Positions 41,507-50,345 of a stretch of DNA of 64,000 bases are shown here, piece after piece (position 1 is the stretch's first letter; each line of letters opens with the position of its first letter). A program made the position numbers and the translations under genes. The notes under the pieces were generated by a model. The model was not told the origin of the DNA. It was given only the letters and a program-made list of their open reading frames with translations, and ran no database searches. The stretch covers positions 1-64,000 of the forward strand of contig CAVNZM010000021.1 of assembly GCA_963693365.1 (NCBI GenBank), given 5' to 3'. The stretch comes from Amoebidium appalachense (Eukaryota; Ichthyosporea).

Positions 41507-42641
41507 ATGGACAACCCTACCCCAGCCAGCATCAACATGGACAGCCTCGCCAAGCAGTTCCCCATGTTCAAGAACGCCGGTATGCGAGTCGACCAGGCTA
41601 CCAACAAGGCCAGCGTTCTGGACGCCATCGCGCTGGTGCTGGGGAATCGCAATGCCGCACACAAGGCTTGGCATGACATGAAAATGACCAGTCAGAGCGC
41701 CCCAATCGTCAAACCTACCGGCAGTAAGGTTGACTTGATTGGGCAGAACTTACTTGAGTGACATCATCGACATTCGCCTGCCAGGCATGAGCAAGCCCAC
41801 CCCGATGGCCCCCTTCAAGACCCTGCTCGAGATCATCTACCTGCTGCCCGGCAAGCGTGCGCACGAGGTGCGCCGCACCAGCGCGGCGTACATGTCGCGC
41901 CTGCTCGCCGGCGACCTGTCGCTCATCGACGACATCGAGGCCCGCTACGCCAACAGCACGCCCGAGGAGCGCGAGTTCTTCCGTAACGGCGTCGAGGAGA
42001 CCCCCGAGCGCGCGGCCAAGCGCACGGCCCGCGAGGCGCAGCTGGAGGAGCTGGTGGCCGAGAAGACCAAGCTGCTGAAGGTTGCCATGGAGCTGATGGA
42101 CGAGCAGCGGCTGACCATTGCGCTGCGCAACGGGGCCATCCGCCAGATGCGCGAGCAGATCAACTCGGACCCCCACACGCTCAACGAGCGCGTGCTGCCC
42201 GATGACGTAGGCAAGTGTGCACTGGACGTCGGGTGCGAGGTGCTGCGCGCACGCCTGCTCAACTTTGCCAACAGCGTGGTGAGTGCGCTGTTCGCAGACC
42301 AGACATCAGGCGAGGCGTGGCTGATCCGCAAGTTCGTCAAGGACACCGTCGGTGTGAGCATCTGGGACGAGAAGGAGGGGCGCGTGAGCGTGGTGCTTGC
42401 CCGCACGGCCTTGCAGGGAGCCATCAAGCGCCGGATCATCGAGGGGTGGAAGCGCAACGTCACCTACTGCACGGAGATGACGGTGCTCGAGGCGTACACG
42501 GTGCTGAGTAGGGCACGGGACTGGCTGTGCCTGCACATGCCCAAGACGCAGCACACGCACAACTTCAGCGATGTGGTGGACCTCCTGGAGTCCAAGTACA
42601 CGGGGGTCCAGCCGCTTGCCATGGAGCCGGCACTCGCTTGA
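41507..42641 (+). pseudogene. KilA-N/DUF3627-related gene broken by a frameshift
   Basis: The first half (41507-41761, 84 residues) starts MDNPTPASINMDSLAKQF and ends in an inverted-repeat module. The second half (from about 41742 to 42641) is in another frame. It has the helical region LLEIIYLLPGKRAHEVRRTS and a C-terminal DUF3627-like domain. The C-terminal half aligns with the intact gene at 4858-6318 (NERVLPDDVGKCALDVGCEV versus NKRVLPSSPDGCTLDGYPHL). One frame change is needed, within or near the CCAAT/inverted-repeat module (41702-41766), and the first half's stop is the TGA of the CRE-like sequence. The gene may be inactive, use frameshifting, or contain an error. The TATA box argues that it is transcribed. 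Confidence 0.7.
41702..41766. promoter_or_regulatory. CCAAT / inverted repeat / CRE-like module at the frame break
   Basis: CCAATC (41702-41707) and GATTGG (41737-41742) flank an imperfect inverted repeat AACCTAC ... GTAAGGTT (41712-41731). TGACATCA, one base off TGACGTCA, is at 41759-41766. The order matches the modules at 4057-4123 and 5925-5984. AAGGTTGACTTGATTGG is also shared with the arms at 41266-41348. Confidence 0.6.
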
Positions 42642-42784
42642 CCTGGGTAGTTTTGGTAGACAAATCTAGATTAAAGGTCGTTGCCTGTTCCCTGTTGTGT
42701 CTGGGTATTTGCAAGCTGTGCCAATGCAAACCCTCTATGAGTTATTGATAATTATTATATAAGGGTAAATCAGAAACAGGCACC

Positions 42785-43819
42785 ATGGCCTCGAATAAGG
42801 AAGGACACAGTATACCAATGCATGTTCAGGTAATCGTAGATAAAGTGCAGAGTATATTAAAGGACCTCGAAGCCCGGGTCAAACGAGAAGCCTCTGGCAC
42901 CACACAAGCCATCATCGAAACCTTGTCAAATATGCTACCCCTATTAATAAAGATCGTGGAACCTAGTTCTATAGAGCTGCTCAAACCTCAAATCGACAAT
43001 CTTGCAACAGAGTCAACAAACCTCGAGACCGCTCGTAAAGCCCTCGACAGCTTCAGCGATTTGGTCAGAGAAACCCGAAACGTTGCTCTCGCCAGATTGA
43101 GTACCGAAGGGATTACAGACACAGTGAAGAAGGAAACAGCAGCCATTGAAAAGACACTGGGGGATCTCATGAGTGGTTTTGATAACAACCAGTCCCTCAT
43201 CGAAGCAATTGGTTTATCAGAAAGTAACAACGTACAGTTGAAGCGAAAATTGGATGAGGTAATACTCAGCAACAACCCAGGGCCGACACGGACGTCCGCA
43301 GCAGACTATCGATACAAACCTAGGGATTCAGATACCTGGATGGCGACATTTGTTGACATCTACAACGGAAAGGTGTTCGTCCAAGGGCACTCACCCTGGG
43401 TTTTGTGCGATGGGATTATCAGGAGGGCTATTTTTTCTGGCCTGATGGTGTTCCAAGGGGAGACCGGCACCAACTGCTGGGTACTGAAAATCCCTGGATC
43501 AACCAGGTATATAGTCATTCCCCTTCAGCGCTGCAACGCAAAAAAGATCGAGATTTTCGAGGGTGCGACCTTCTCGGAGACATCAGTAGACGTGCTTCTG
43601 TTTGCAGGAGATCCCGACTTTGCTTATGCGTGCATCCTGGCCTACCAACATGCTCTTGCCGGGCTATGGACGATAGCACAAGTTACAACAAATTGTTTTG
43701 CACAGGCGTATGGTCAAGGAAAGGTGGACGATGTCAAAGTCGCTGACGAAAAGGGAGACGAATTGTTTGATGATACACAGGCTGTCCATGGCTACATACA
43801 GGCATTGCACTCATCCTAA
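42785..43819 (+). CDS. Hypothetical protein with helical N-terminal half
   Basis: This is a 344-residue frame with a strong ATG context (CACCATGG). Residues 1-170 are predicted long helices with charged heptads (KVQSILKDLEARVKREASGT). Residues 180-320 look like a beta-rich globular domain with several Trp and Cys residues. No family is recognised. It is less GC-rich than the genes around it, possibly pointing to a separate origin. It has a TATATAA sequence about 30 bases upstream (42750-42757) and is followed by the BTB gene. Confidence 0.6.
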   Translation: MASNKEGHSIPMHVQVIVDKVQSILKDLEARVKREASGTTQAIIETLSNMLPLLIKIVEPSSIELLKPQIDNLATESTNLETARKALDSFSDLVRETRNVALARLSTEGITDTVKKETAAIEKTLGDLMSGFDNNQSLIEAIGLSESNNVQLKRKLDEVILSNNPGPTRTSAADYRYKPRDSDTWMATFVDIYNGKVFVQGHSPWVLCDGIIRRAIFSGLMVFQGETGTNCWVLKIPGSTRYIVIPLQRCNAKKIEIFEGATFSETSVDVLLFAGDPDFAYACILAYQHALAGLWTIAQVTTNCFAQAYGQGKVDDVKVADEKGDELFDDTQAVHGYIQALHSS

Positions 43820-43831
43820 AGGGTCGGCAGG

Positions 43832-43839
43832 TATATAAG
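43832..43839 (+). promoter_or_regulatory. TATA box (TATATAAG) of the BTB gene
   Basis: TATATAAGG lies 53 bases before the preferred ATG at 43885 and decides the start, since the open frame begins with GTG at 43846. Confidence 0.6.
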
Positions 43840-43884
43840 GTCGACGTGTTACATCCAACCTTCACATTTCAACGATCCTTTGGA

Positions 43885-45186
43885 ATGAACCAGTGGACGA
43901 CTGTCGAATCAGCATCCGTGGCCCATGTGCTGACATGCGAACGCATAACATATGCAAACCTGGATCGCAGCATCACAGGGCTGGGGGTGGTGGATGGTAT
44001 ACTGTACATGGCTGTGGAACACCTTGTCTTCCAAGTCAACGACATCGGGCGTATAACAAACAGAAGTGCAGATCTCAATCCAGGTAAACGAATCAAAGCG
44101 ATACGGACTATTGTCCCTTCGGACAGGACACTCGTACATCCCGTCTTGGTAGGCAGGTCTGGGAACCCTACCGAGTACATGGTCCTCGACAACTCCTCCC
44201 CAGGCACCATTCACGCGCATCAAGTGGGATATGTCGACGATATTCAACAGCTTTACCTTGAGGGCGGGGTACCGGTATATTCTCCTCGCCCTCCTATGCC
44301 CATCCGCGACCTGTCGCCAATGATAGGCGGTGCGTGGTGCTGCAACCACATGTCCACGCGCGGCTATCACAAATACAACAGGGAGGAAACCACGAGCTGG
44401 ATATTCGATACGACCACACAGTGTGTCTTTGAGGTATCGGTACACGGGGTCGGTTATGTAGCGGGGCCGTTCACCACGGTCCTTGGTGAATCCCAGGCAG
44501 CCGTACACATTGCAGTGTCTGGTCCAGTTGTTTTCCTGGCTTCGGGAACCAGCTTGTACCGAATAACTCGGCAAACGCTGTTCGGCTATGCCTCTCAACC
44601 ATCACACCACAGGCGTGTTCTTGTCGAGTTTCCCGGTGGAAGGCACATAAAACTGTTGGATGGCAGCGTACGTGTGTGCGGGGAACTCCTCTCCCATACA
44701 AACGATTTCTTCAGGGTGCTCCTTGGCGCAGCCTACCTCGAGCACACCAAAGGGCCCCGATTGGCAGTCACCCATCTGGCATTTTACTGTATTCTGCAAT
44801 ATCTTCACCTGGGGAATATCGAACTGCCGCTCGAGGACAAGTTCACGCTCTCCAACCTTCTCCAGCTCGCCGAATTCGCATGGTTCATTGGGGAGGAGAA
44901 CCTTAGCCGAGCCACCCTCTATCGTCTTCTGTCCCACAGAAACGGCCCCAACAGGCGCGTCTCGTTACACGATGCAGAACCCCCAGACTGGTACGGAGTT
45001 TTGGCGCGCATCAACCACGCGAGCCTTCCGGCAGAAGAACTGGCACTGCCGTTTTTCAAGCACATCTTTGCGCTCCTGCTGCTCCTGAACACGCGTGCGT
45101 GCGTGCCCGACAGCGCCCTGCCGGATGAGGTGACGCGCGCGGACCTGTTGTATCTCCACAACACGCCCTACCGACACATGTATTGA
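43885..45186 (+). CDS. BTB/POZ-domain protein
   Basis: This is a 433-residue frame from the ATG at 43885. The N-terminal two-thirds is beta-rich, perhaps a propeller-like repeat (GVVDGILYMAVEHLVFQVND and similar). A BTB/POZ-like domain lies at about residues 265-375: RVCGELLSHTNDFFRVLLGA, then FYCILQYLHLGNIELPLEDK, then LLQLAEFAWFIGEENL. This follows the family's conceal-and-dimerise core, in which an early hydrophobic strand is followed by helices ending in ...A-x-x-F. BTB proteins often recruit cullin-3 ubiquitin ligases and occur in many NCLDVs. Other domains are not recognised. Confidence 0.65.
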   Translation: MNQWTTVESASVAHVLTCERITYANLDRSITGLGVVDGILYMAVEHLVFQVNDIGRITNRSADLNPGKRIKAIRTIVPSDRTLVHPVLVGRSGNPTEYMVLDNSSPGTIHAHQVGYVDDIQQLYLEGGVPVYSPRPPMPIRDLSPMIGGAWCCNHMSTRGYHKYNREETTSWIFDTTTQCVFEVSVHGVGYVAGPFTTVLGESQAAVHIAVSGPVVFLASGTSLYRITRQTLFGYASQPSHHRRVLVEFPGGRHIKLLDGSVRVCGELLSHTNDFFRVLLGAAYLEHTKGPRLAVTHLAFYCILQYLHLGNIELPLEDKFTLSNLLQLAEFAWFIGEENLSRATLYRLLSHRNGPNRRVSLHDAEPPDWYGVLARINHASLPAEELALPFFKHIFALLLLLNTRACVPDSALPDEVTRADLLYLHNTPYRHMY

Positions 45187-45251
45187 CCATGCGATGCGGT
45201 ATACCCATGTGCAGCTTTATGGGCTGTGATTTATTTTCTGTTCCACTGGTA

Positions 45252-45668
45252 ATGGGACGTCCTGGCATGGAAATATCCTCTATTGACGGCCTGAAAGGTG
45301 TGCTCCGGGATTACACGACGCTCCACGCCCAGCTCAAGGAGCAGAGCGCACAAACCAAACCCATCAGCCGAAAACTGAACACGATAAAGAAGGCCATTCT
45401 CAAGTACATGTCCACCGAGAACGTGCGGTCACTGGAACTGCCCACCAAGGACCTGTTGATTCTCCACGAGGCCGTCAAGAAGCCCTCGCTGAGCGAGAAC
45501 TATCTGCGAAAGCAGTTCGAGGTGTACTTCAAGGACACCAAGCAGGCCAACGACCTCCTGGCATTTCTCTCCGCCGTCCCCGAGGAGGAGGTGGCCACCA
45601 AGCAGTCTCTAAAGCACATCGACAAGGACAACTACATCGAAACCGAGTCCGTTGTAGACGAAGAGTAG
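45252..45668 (+). CDS. DUF5760-like helical protein
   Basis: This is a 138-residue frame; the ATG at 45267 (MEISSIDGLKGVLRDYTTLH) is an alternative start. It is almost entirely helical and rich in Lys, Gln and Glu. An N-terminal helix (DYTTLHAQLKEQSAQTKPIS) is followed by IKKAILKYMSTENV and YLRKQFEVYFKD. This resembles the DUF5760-type proteins of algal NCLDVs, whose function is unknown. A shared poly(A) region with the next, convergent gene follows (TTTATTCAAATAAA at 45701-45714). Confidence 0.5.
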   Translation: MGRPGMEISSIDGLKGVLRDYTTLHAQLKEQSAQTKPISRKLNTIKKAILKYMSTENVRSLELPTKDLLILHEAVKKPSLSENYLRKQFEVYFKDTKQANDLLAFLSAVPEEEVATKQSLKHIDKDNYIETESVVDEE

Positions 45669-45701
45669 GGGTGGATTTCTCTTCCCTCTGGCAGGGCAGT
45701 T

Positions 45702-45929
45702 TTATTCAAATAAACACAGGATCACACCATTCCGACCAATCTCAAAGGATATGTCGTAGTCACTGTCTCCCCCCCAGCCGTAGCCGTCCTGAATGGCAAA
45801 CCCCACGTGTAGTCCCGCAGGTGGTATTCGGGCTCCCACAGCCCCCTTACTCTTTTTGCTTTTCGCGTTCTCTTTGCTCGGGCTCGTTTTGCCCGTCGCC
45901 GCGCGGCGGCTCGGGTGTTTCTGCAGCAC
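45702..45929 (-). CDS. Small protein with Lys/Ser-rich N-terminus
   Basis: This is a 75-residue frame from the ATG at 45929. The first 30 residues are basic and Ser-rich (SKENAKSKKSKG), and the rest is a short strand-rich segment (GLHVGFAIQDGYGWGGDSDY). No family is recognised. Support comes from its convergent position with the DUF5760-like gene, the two genes' AATAAA signals overlapping in opposite directions between 45700 and 45715. Confidence 0.45.
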   Translation of the reverse strand: MLQKHPSRRAATGKTSPSKENAKSKKSKGAVGARIPPAGLHVGFAIQDGYGWGGDSDYDISFEIGRNGVILCLFE

Positions 45930-45982
45930 TGCCTCGCCCCGGCCTTCCGTGACATTGTATATGCCCTACACCAAACGCCGCC

Positions 45983-46183
45983 ATGCACTCCTCCGACCCG
46001 TTTTCGCCAGCACTACAACAGCGCAAACCACAACACGTTCACACCGACCACAAGGGGAACCCGCACTGGCTGAGCAGGTGGCTTCTGCTTGTCTACCTTG
46101 CCGTCCACCCCTATGTCCTTGTCTTCGTGCCGCTGCCCGTCCTGCAGTTCTTCCTGAACAGGATGATCAAGAAGATCCCGTGA
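45983..46183 (+). CDS. Small membrane protein
   Basis: This is a 66-residue frame starting MHSSDPFSPALQQRKPQHVH. The C-terminal half is strongly hydrophobic (WLLLVYLAVHPYVLVFVPLP) and is followed by a short basic end (NRMIKKIP), giving one or two membrane passes. It may be a virion membrane protein. It converges on and slightly overlaps the exonuclease gene. No family is recognised. Confidence 0.5.
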   Translation: MHSSDPFSPALQQRKPQHVHTDHKGNPHWLSRWLLLVYLAVHPYVLVFVPLPVLQFFLNRMIKKIP

Positions 46184-46844
46184 GCGTGGTCGTGGTTGGT
46201 ACCATGCACCTGCCCGGCTCATGCGGCTCCTCCTCCTCCCACGCCTGCAGCTCGTGGTCGGCGCGCACGTCGAGCACCTTCCCCTGGAACGCCATCAGGC
46301 TGGGTCCGTTGTCCCTCCACCAGTTAGGATCTCGCACCACCTCGTCCACCCTCAGCGACCCGTCGCGTGGATCGTACTGCACAAAGTCCGCGACGTCCAG
46401 GTCCAGCACAAACAGCTGCGTCTGCACCTGCGCCAGGTAGTGTGCCGGGATCTCCTGGCCCTCCGTGAACCTGCGCCTGTAGGGCACCTTGATCTCCACC
46501 ACGCGCCCGCAGAACGTCACCCTGTCGGGGCTTGCGCCCAGCCACCGGTGCACGGGATGCCGGACCAGCCCGAGGGGGAAACACGACCGACCTGTGCTCC
46601 GGGCGTACGCGTCGGCGGCCTCGTCCTCGTACCTGTGACCGAAACCCACAAAGACAGGGTCCACGCAGCGCCTCTCCAGGCCCGCCTTGTGCCGTATGAG
46701 GTCCTGGCGGGTCTCGTACGGGTTGACCCCCAGAGCCGCACCCACATCGGACGCAGTGAGCATGCATGAGCGTTCCCTGAGCCAGTCCTGCGAGCCCTGC
46801 GGATACGGCAGCTCGTGTTGCTTCAGTCGAGCAATGAGATCCAT
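46167..46844 (-). CDS. YqaJ/lambda-exonuclease-type viral recombinase nuclease
   Basis: This is a 225-residue frame from the ATG at 46842-46844. The YqaJ-type sequence order is clear: QDWLRERSCMLTASDVGAAL, GFGHRYEDEAADAYARSTG, WLGASPDRVTFCGRVVEIKV, then HYLAQVQTQLFVLDLDVADF. The catalytic PD-(D/E)XK residues are D107, E117 and K119. These enzymes chew 5' ends of DNA and work with a strand-annealing partner in viral replication and recombination. The usual annealing partner was not identified here. The gene converges on a small membrane protein. Confidence 0.85.
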   Translation of the reverse strand: MDLIARLKQHELPYPQGSQDWLRERSCMLTASDVGAALGVNPYETRQDLIRHKAGLERRCVDPVFVGFGHRYEDEAADAYARSTGRSCFPLGLVRHPVHRWLGASPDRVTFCGRVVEIKVPYRRRFTEGQEIPAHYLAQVQTQLFVLDLDVADFVQYDPRDGSLRVDEVVRDPNWWRDNGPSLMAFQGKVLDVRADHELQAWEEEEPHEPGRCMVPTTTTLTGSS

Positions 46845-46872
46845 TGTGACGGGCACTGCCCATCCAGCTTCT

Positions 46873-47583
46873 TTAATACCCGCGCGCATCCGCCTCCAGG
46901 GCGGCCGCAATAGACACGGCTATCCCAATAAACACCTCCCTGCCATTCATGCGGTACCTGCGCCTCGTGACTATGCCTATCAGACACCCACGCAGGTCCA
47001 CAAGGGGCCCTCCCGAATTCCCGCGGTCAACGGCCCCGCTGAACACAAGTTCCTGGGTGGAACCCTGCACATCCAAGAGCGTCCCCACACTGAACTGCAC
47101 ACCCCTGTACCCCGAAGGGAGACCGATGGCCAGGACGGACATGCCAGGGGCAGCGGGGGTTGCATAGTAGCGACAAAAGCGGTCGTCGTGCATCCCATGT
47201 GCGTACACCGAATGGAGGATGGCAAAGTCGTGCTCGGCGCTCCTGTATCGGACAGTGGCGTTGGATACGGTGCCGTCCGGGAACACGACGGCCAGCTGGT
47301 CTGGGTGCCTGGTGGGGGGGCCGTGCGCACACGTAAGCACAAACACCCCGTGGCCTGTCCCGTCCGGTATGTATGTCCCCGATGTCCAACCGACGCCCGT
47401 AACCGCATGCGTCACCCTCACAATGTGGCTGTGTGCGAGATGTGCAACATCGGGGTAGCGGTCTATGTTGGCCACTCCTTCATAGGCAAACAGCACGCTG
47501 CCATCTCCAGAACCGTAGCGGGACAACGTCTGGGCACGTATCTTACACCCAAGAAGAAGCAAGAACAGACAAAAGACACGCAT
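46873..47583 (-). CDS. Secreted trypsin-like serine protease
   Basis: This is a 236-residue frame from the ATG at 47581-47583, with an N-terminal signal peptide (MRVFCLFLLLLGCKIRAQ). The catalytic triad is complete: His87 in TCAHG, Asp119 in HDFAIL and Ser190 in the canonical GNSGGPLVD. It resembles the S1 family, in its HtrA-like or bacterial and viral single-domain forms. Secretion suggests processing of host or virion surface proteins. The frame is open upstream, but the signal peptide decides the start. CCAAT boxes lie about 80-110 bases upstream (47664-47696). Confidence 0.85.
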   Translation of the reverse strand: MRVFCLFLLLLGCKIRAQTLSRYGSGDGSVLFAYEGVANIDRYPDVAHLAHSHIVRVTHAVTGVGWTSGTYIPDGTGHGVFVLTCAHGPPTRHPDQLAVVFPDGTVSNATVRYRSAEHDFAILHSVYAHGMHDDRFCRYYATPAAPGMSVLAIGLPSGYRGVQFSVGTLLDVQGSTQELVFSGAVDRGNSGGPLVDLRGCLIGIVTRRRYRMNGREVFIGIAVSIAAALEADARGY

Positions 47584-47663
47584 GTTCGCGATCCGCACTT
47601 CAGGCCGGACTGGCCGTGCCGGCGCGATCCGGATCGAAGTAAGGAACCCCGCATTTATGCCAG

Positions 47664-47696
47664 CCAATCAGATCGGTCGACCCATGCCGACCAATC
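47664..47696. promoter_or_regulatory. Two CCAATC boxes upstream of the protease gene
   Basis: CCAATC at 47664-47669 and at 47691-47696 lie upstream of the protease ATG at 47583 and near the end of the convergent small Arg/Lys-rich gene. They follow the same pattern as other upstream boxes. Confidence 0.45.
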
Positions 47697-47733
47697 GGAT
47701 CGCGCGCACCGATTCAATTTGATTAGATCCAGA

Positions 47734-48099
47734 TCAAAACTCCGGTTCGGCTACGTCATGGATGTTTTGGCATGGCCTCCCGGTTTCGCCGGGGCCCACA
47801 TTGTATCCACACCCTGAAGCCCTCGAGGTGGTGCGCATGGGTGGGTCATACTTGGTGGAGGGGGCGCTTGGAGATGTGCGCTGCCTGTCATCATAAAAGC
47901 GGGAAGGCAGCACGAGGTACTTGGTGCGCCACTGCGCCCTGTACCGATGGCGCCTGCGCTCTCTGTCGCCGCGCGAGCTACGCCGCTTGGCCGGCCGTCT
48001 GTGGGTGTGCCTGCCTGAGCAACGCTTCTTTCCCTTCCGTTTCTTGCAGGTTTTAGCCGTGGAGGAGTGACGGCGGCGGGTCATGGTTCTTGCATGCAT
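47734..48099 (-). CDS. Small highly basic (Arg/Lys-rich) protein
   Basis: This is a 121-residue frame from the ATG at 48099; an in-frame Met at 48084 is also possible. Residues 1-60 are extremely basic (MTRRRHSSTAKTCKKRKGKK, GRHTHRRPAKRRSSRGDRER), followed by a more ordinary tail. It would bind nucleic acid and resembles a protamine-like or core protein. Its size and composition fit DNA-condensing proteins of large viruses. No family is recognised. Confidence 0.55.
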   Translation of the reverse strand: MHARTMTRRRHSSTAKTCKKRKGKKRCSGRHTHRRPAKRRSSRGDRERRRHRYRAQWRTKYLVLPSRFYDDRQRTSPSAPSTKYDPPMRTTSRASGCGYNVGPGETGRPCQNIHDVAEPEF

Positions 48100-48270
48100 T
48101 TTCGGCGCCGGCGCCCATTTTGCTGCCGAATACGAGCCAATAAAGGCCGTGTGGTTATGGTGAATGGACGTGGTGGTGCTAGAGGAAAAAAGACTGTGTT
48201 TTTTCTTCTGTGTATTACGTGATGTCAAGGAAGCGCGCAACACTGCAATAAACAGCTGTTTTTTGGTTGC

Positions 48271-49341
48271 TCACTTCGCGCCCGAATACGGGAAGGTCAC
48301 GCCCTCCCGCATGGTCATGTTGTCGCGGTACGTGTCGGGGTTGATCATGCTGGCCTTCTGCTGGTCCTCGGCCATGCGCATGCGCTTGAGGCTGTCGTCA
48401 AAATCGTCCAGATCCAGCTCGCGCTTGCGGGAGAGCATCGCCGCAAAGTCCGCCGTCGGACGAGCGTTGATGGCGGCCCCCGACGCCGCAAGCAGCGCGT
48501 TGTTCTGCGCCTGCAGGCTGCTGTTGAACGCCTGCACCGACACCTGCTGCTGGAAGTTGCGCATGCGCGAGTACTCGTCGCGCTCGGCCGCCTCGAACAT
48601 GGCCATGCGCTGCGAGACGTCCTCCTGCGCCTTGAACCATGGCAGCAGGAAGTTCTTCTCCAACGCGGCCTCCTGCTCCTTCAGGTGCTCGTTCTCGGCC
48701 TGCAGCCGGAAGTACTCGAGCTCGAGCTCCAGCAGGCACTGCTGCAGCAGCTTGATCTCGCGGTCGCGCTTGAGCACCTCCACCGAGTCCTTGGGGGTGC
48801 TCGCCCGCACCAGGTCGGCGAACTGGGCGGCCACCTTGTCGAAGGCGGGGTCCACGCGCGTGACGGCCTCGGCCATGGTGGCCGGCGGCACGGGGTGCCG
48901 TGCGTGCGTGCGGGGCCGGGCCAGCATCATGCTCCGGATGCCCGGGATCATGGCAGAAATGAAACTCCTCATTTCCATGGCGCTGACATTGGGCATTAGT
49001 AAATCGATTTTGCCCTCCGCGTATCTGGCAAAGGCTGGAGTAGCAACCGATGTAGGGCGCACGAACACGTGAGCGAAGAGCGGAAGGTTGAGCACGCGCC
49101 AATCCAGGCCAAGCACCACAACTCCCTTGCCCCCTTCATGTCCGATGTCAAGGGGTGTTTTTGGATCGTTGGCCAGCCAATGTTGCATGGCAACCAACAA
49201 GCATGAGACTGACACTTTGTTCGACTTCTCGATCTCATCCGCCTCCTTTTGGTTGACCTTTTTAGGGAGCCTTCCAGGGGTTTTATTGGATAGGCGGTTC
49301 TTGTATTGTTCGAGATTCAGGGCTGTGACATTGCTTGACAT
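48271..49341 (-). CDS. Hypothetical coiled-coil protein
   Basis: This is a 356-residue frame from the ATG at 49341 (MSSNVTALNLEQYKNRLS), just left of the next gene's end. The N-terminal 160 residues are mixed alpha/beta. Residues about 180-330 form a long helix with heptads (EVLKRDREIKLLQQCLLELE; LQAENEHLKEQEAALEKNFL) and a second helical block. The overall plan, globular head plus coiled coil, resembles the BRO/KilA-N proteins elsewhere in this window, but I see no KilA-N motif. It may be a structural or DNA-binding protein. Confidence 0.6.
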   Translation of the reverse strand: MSSNVTALNLEQYKNRLSNKTPGRLPKKVNQKEADEIEKSNKVSVSCLLVAMQHWLANDPKTPLDIGHEGGKGVVVLGLDWRVLNLPLFAHVFVRPTSVATPAFARYAEGKIDLLMPNVSAMEMRSFISAMIPGIRSMMLARPRTHARHPVPPATMAEAVTRVDPAFDKVAAQFADLVRASTPKDSVEVLKRDREIKLLQQCLLELELEYFRLQAENEHLKEQEAALEKNFLLPWFKAQEDVSQRMAMFEAAERDEYSRMRNFQQQVSVQAFNSSLQAQNNALLAASGAAINARPTADFAAMLSRKRELDLDDFDDSLKRMRMAEDQQKASMINPDTYRDNMTMREGVTFPYSGAK

Positions 49342-49342
49342 T

Positions 49343-50323
49343 CTACCTGTAACACGAAAAATCAGTGGCATCGACCGGCGACAGCAGCATGCCCTGAATC
49401 CATGCCAACATCAGGATATTGGGATACACGGATGCCTTATCCGCTTCTAAACAGCCCGAATCAGTGATATTTCTAACTATGATGTTGCCGCCATCCGTTG
49501 GATCGCTTGCGGGGTGAGATCTCGTGTCGATGTAGAAACGAGATCCACTCTTTCCCACTGAGCACTGCGACATCTGCTCATCGATCGTGCGTGCGGCAAC
49601 CTGAAGGGCTGCAACCAATGCGCCAACCGTCAGGTCTTCAGCCGCAATGAGAAGAATCGCAAACTCCTCCCAATCGTCCGAATCAAGACAGTCTTGGTAG
49701 AAAAGCTCCTTGCAGAGCTCCGTCTCGGCCCCACGCATGGCCGGCCAGTGCACCGTCGCATCGAAGTACTTCCGGGTCACACACGACGCTTCCGACGCCG
49801 TGCTGGCAAGCCCGATGATGGGAATGGTGTACCCAAGCCCAAGCACCAGCACGGAGATGCTCTGCTCCGTGAGGTTGTGTGCGTCTCGCACCACCAGCAC
49901 GCCCCCCTTGTCATGCTGCGCAAACCAGTTGAGCGCCGGCAAGTTGTCGCTGTTCAGTAGTTCTCCCACCGTCAGTACCCAGGGAAACCTTCCTACCCGC
50001 CGACACACCGAGAAAACGCAGTGCAGCTTGCCACCACCGGCGGGCCCGTATAGCAGCACCTTCTGAGCAGCGGCCACATGCGCGTGGGTCGCCGTGACCT
50101 CCTCACGGTTCACTAACAGGATCTCCCTAAGGGCTGTATCGGCGCGCCCGAGCCACCCTAGAAGCCTCTTGCGGTCCTCGGGCGCCAGGACCGGGGGGTT
50201 GTCCGCGCCGAGCACCTCGGCGTAGTCCAGGGCCTCGTCGGGCGTGTCGCGGTTTACCACCTTGGTGCGAAGGTCACGGTTTGCCGCTAAATAGCCCTTG
50301 AGTGTGGAAAGGTCGTACGACAT
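49343..50323 (-). CDS. AAA-like ATPase
   Basis: This is a 326-residue frame from the ATG at 50321-50323 (MSYDLSTLKGYLAANRDLRT). The Walker A motif reads GPAGGGK at residues 93-99 but is followed by Leu where Ser/Thr is usual. The Walker B region is KGGVLVVRDAHNL, and a later strand is TIPIIGLASTASEA (possible sensor 1). The layout is that of a small AAA+ or helicase-loader-like ATPase. The Ser/Thr replacement could weaken Mg binding. It overlaps the start of the following coiled-coil gene by none and is 1 base from it, suggesting joint expression. Confidence 0.6.
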   Translation of the reverse strand: MSYDLSTLKGYLAANRDLRTKVVNRDTPDEALDYAEVLGADNPPVLAPEDRKRLLGWLGRADTALREILLVNREEVTATHAHVAAAQKVLLYGPAGGGKLHCVFSVCRRVGRFPWVLTVGELLNSDNLPALNWFAQHDKGGVLVVRDAHNLTEQSISVLVLGLGYTIPIIGLASTASEASCVTRKYFDATVHWPAMRGAETELCKELFYQDCLDSDDWEEFAILLIAAEDLTVGALVAALQVAARTIDEQMSQCSVGKSGSRFYIDTRSHPASDPTDGGNIIVRNITDSGCLEADKASVYPNILMLAWIQGMLLSPVDATDFSCYR

Positions 50324-50345
50324 ACCGGTTGCCAGGAAAATACCG

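Noticed and set aside
41724-41758. A short intron as the cause of the frame break in the 41507 gene
   Set aside because: GTAAGG and a later AG are present, but removal would not restore the frame, and an intron of about 35 bases is unusually short.
42785-43819. NNPGPT in the helical protein, considered as a 2A-type ribosome-skipping site
   Set aside because: The upstream D-x-E-x core of 2A sequences is absent.
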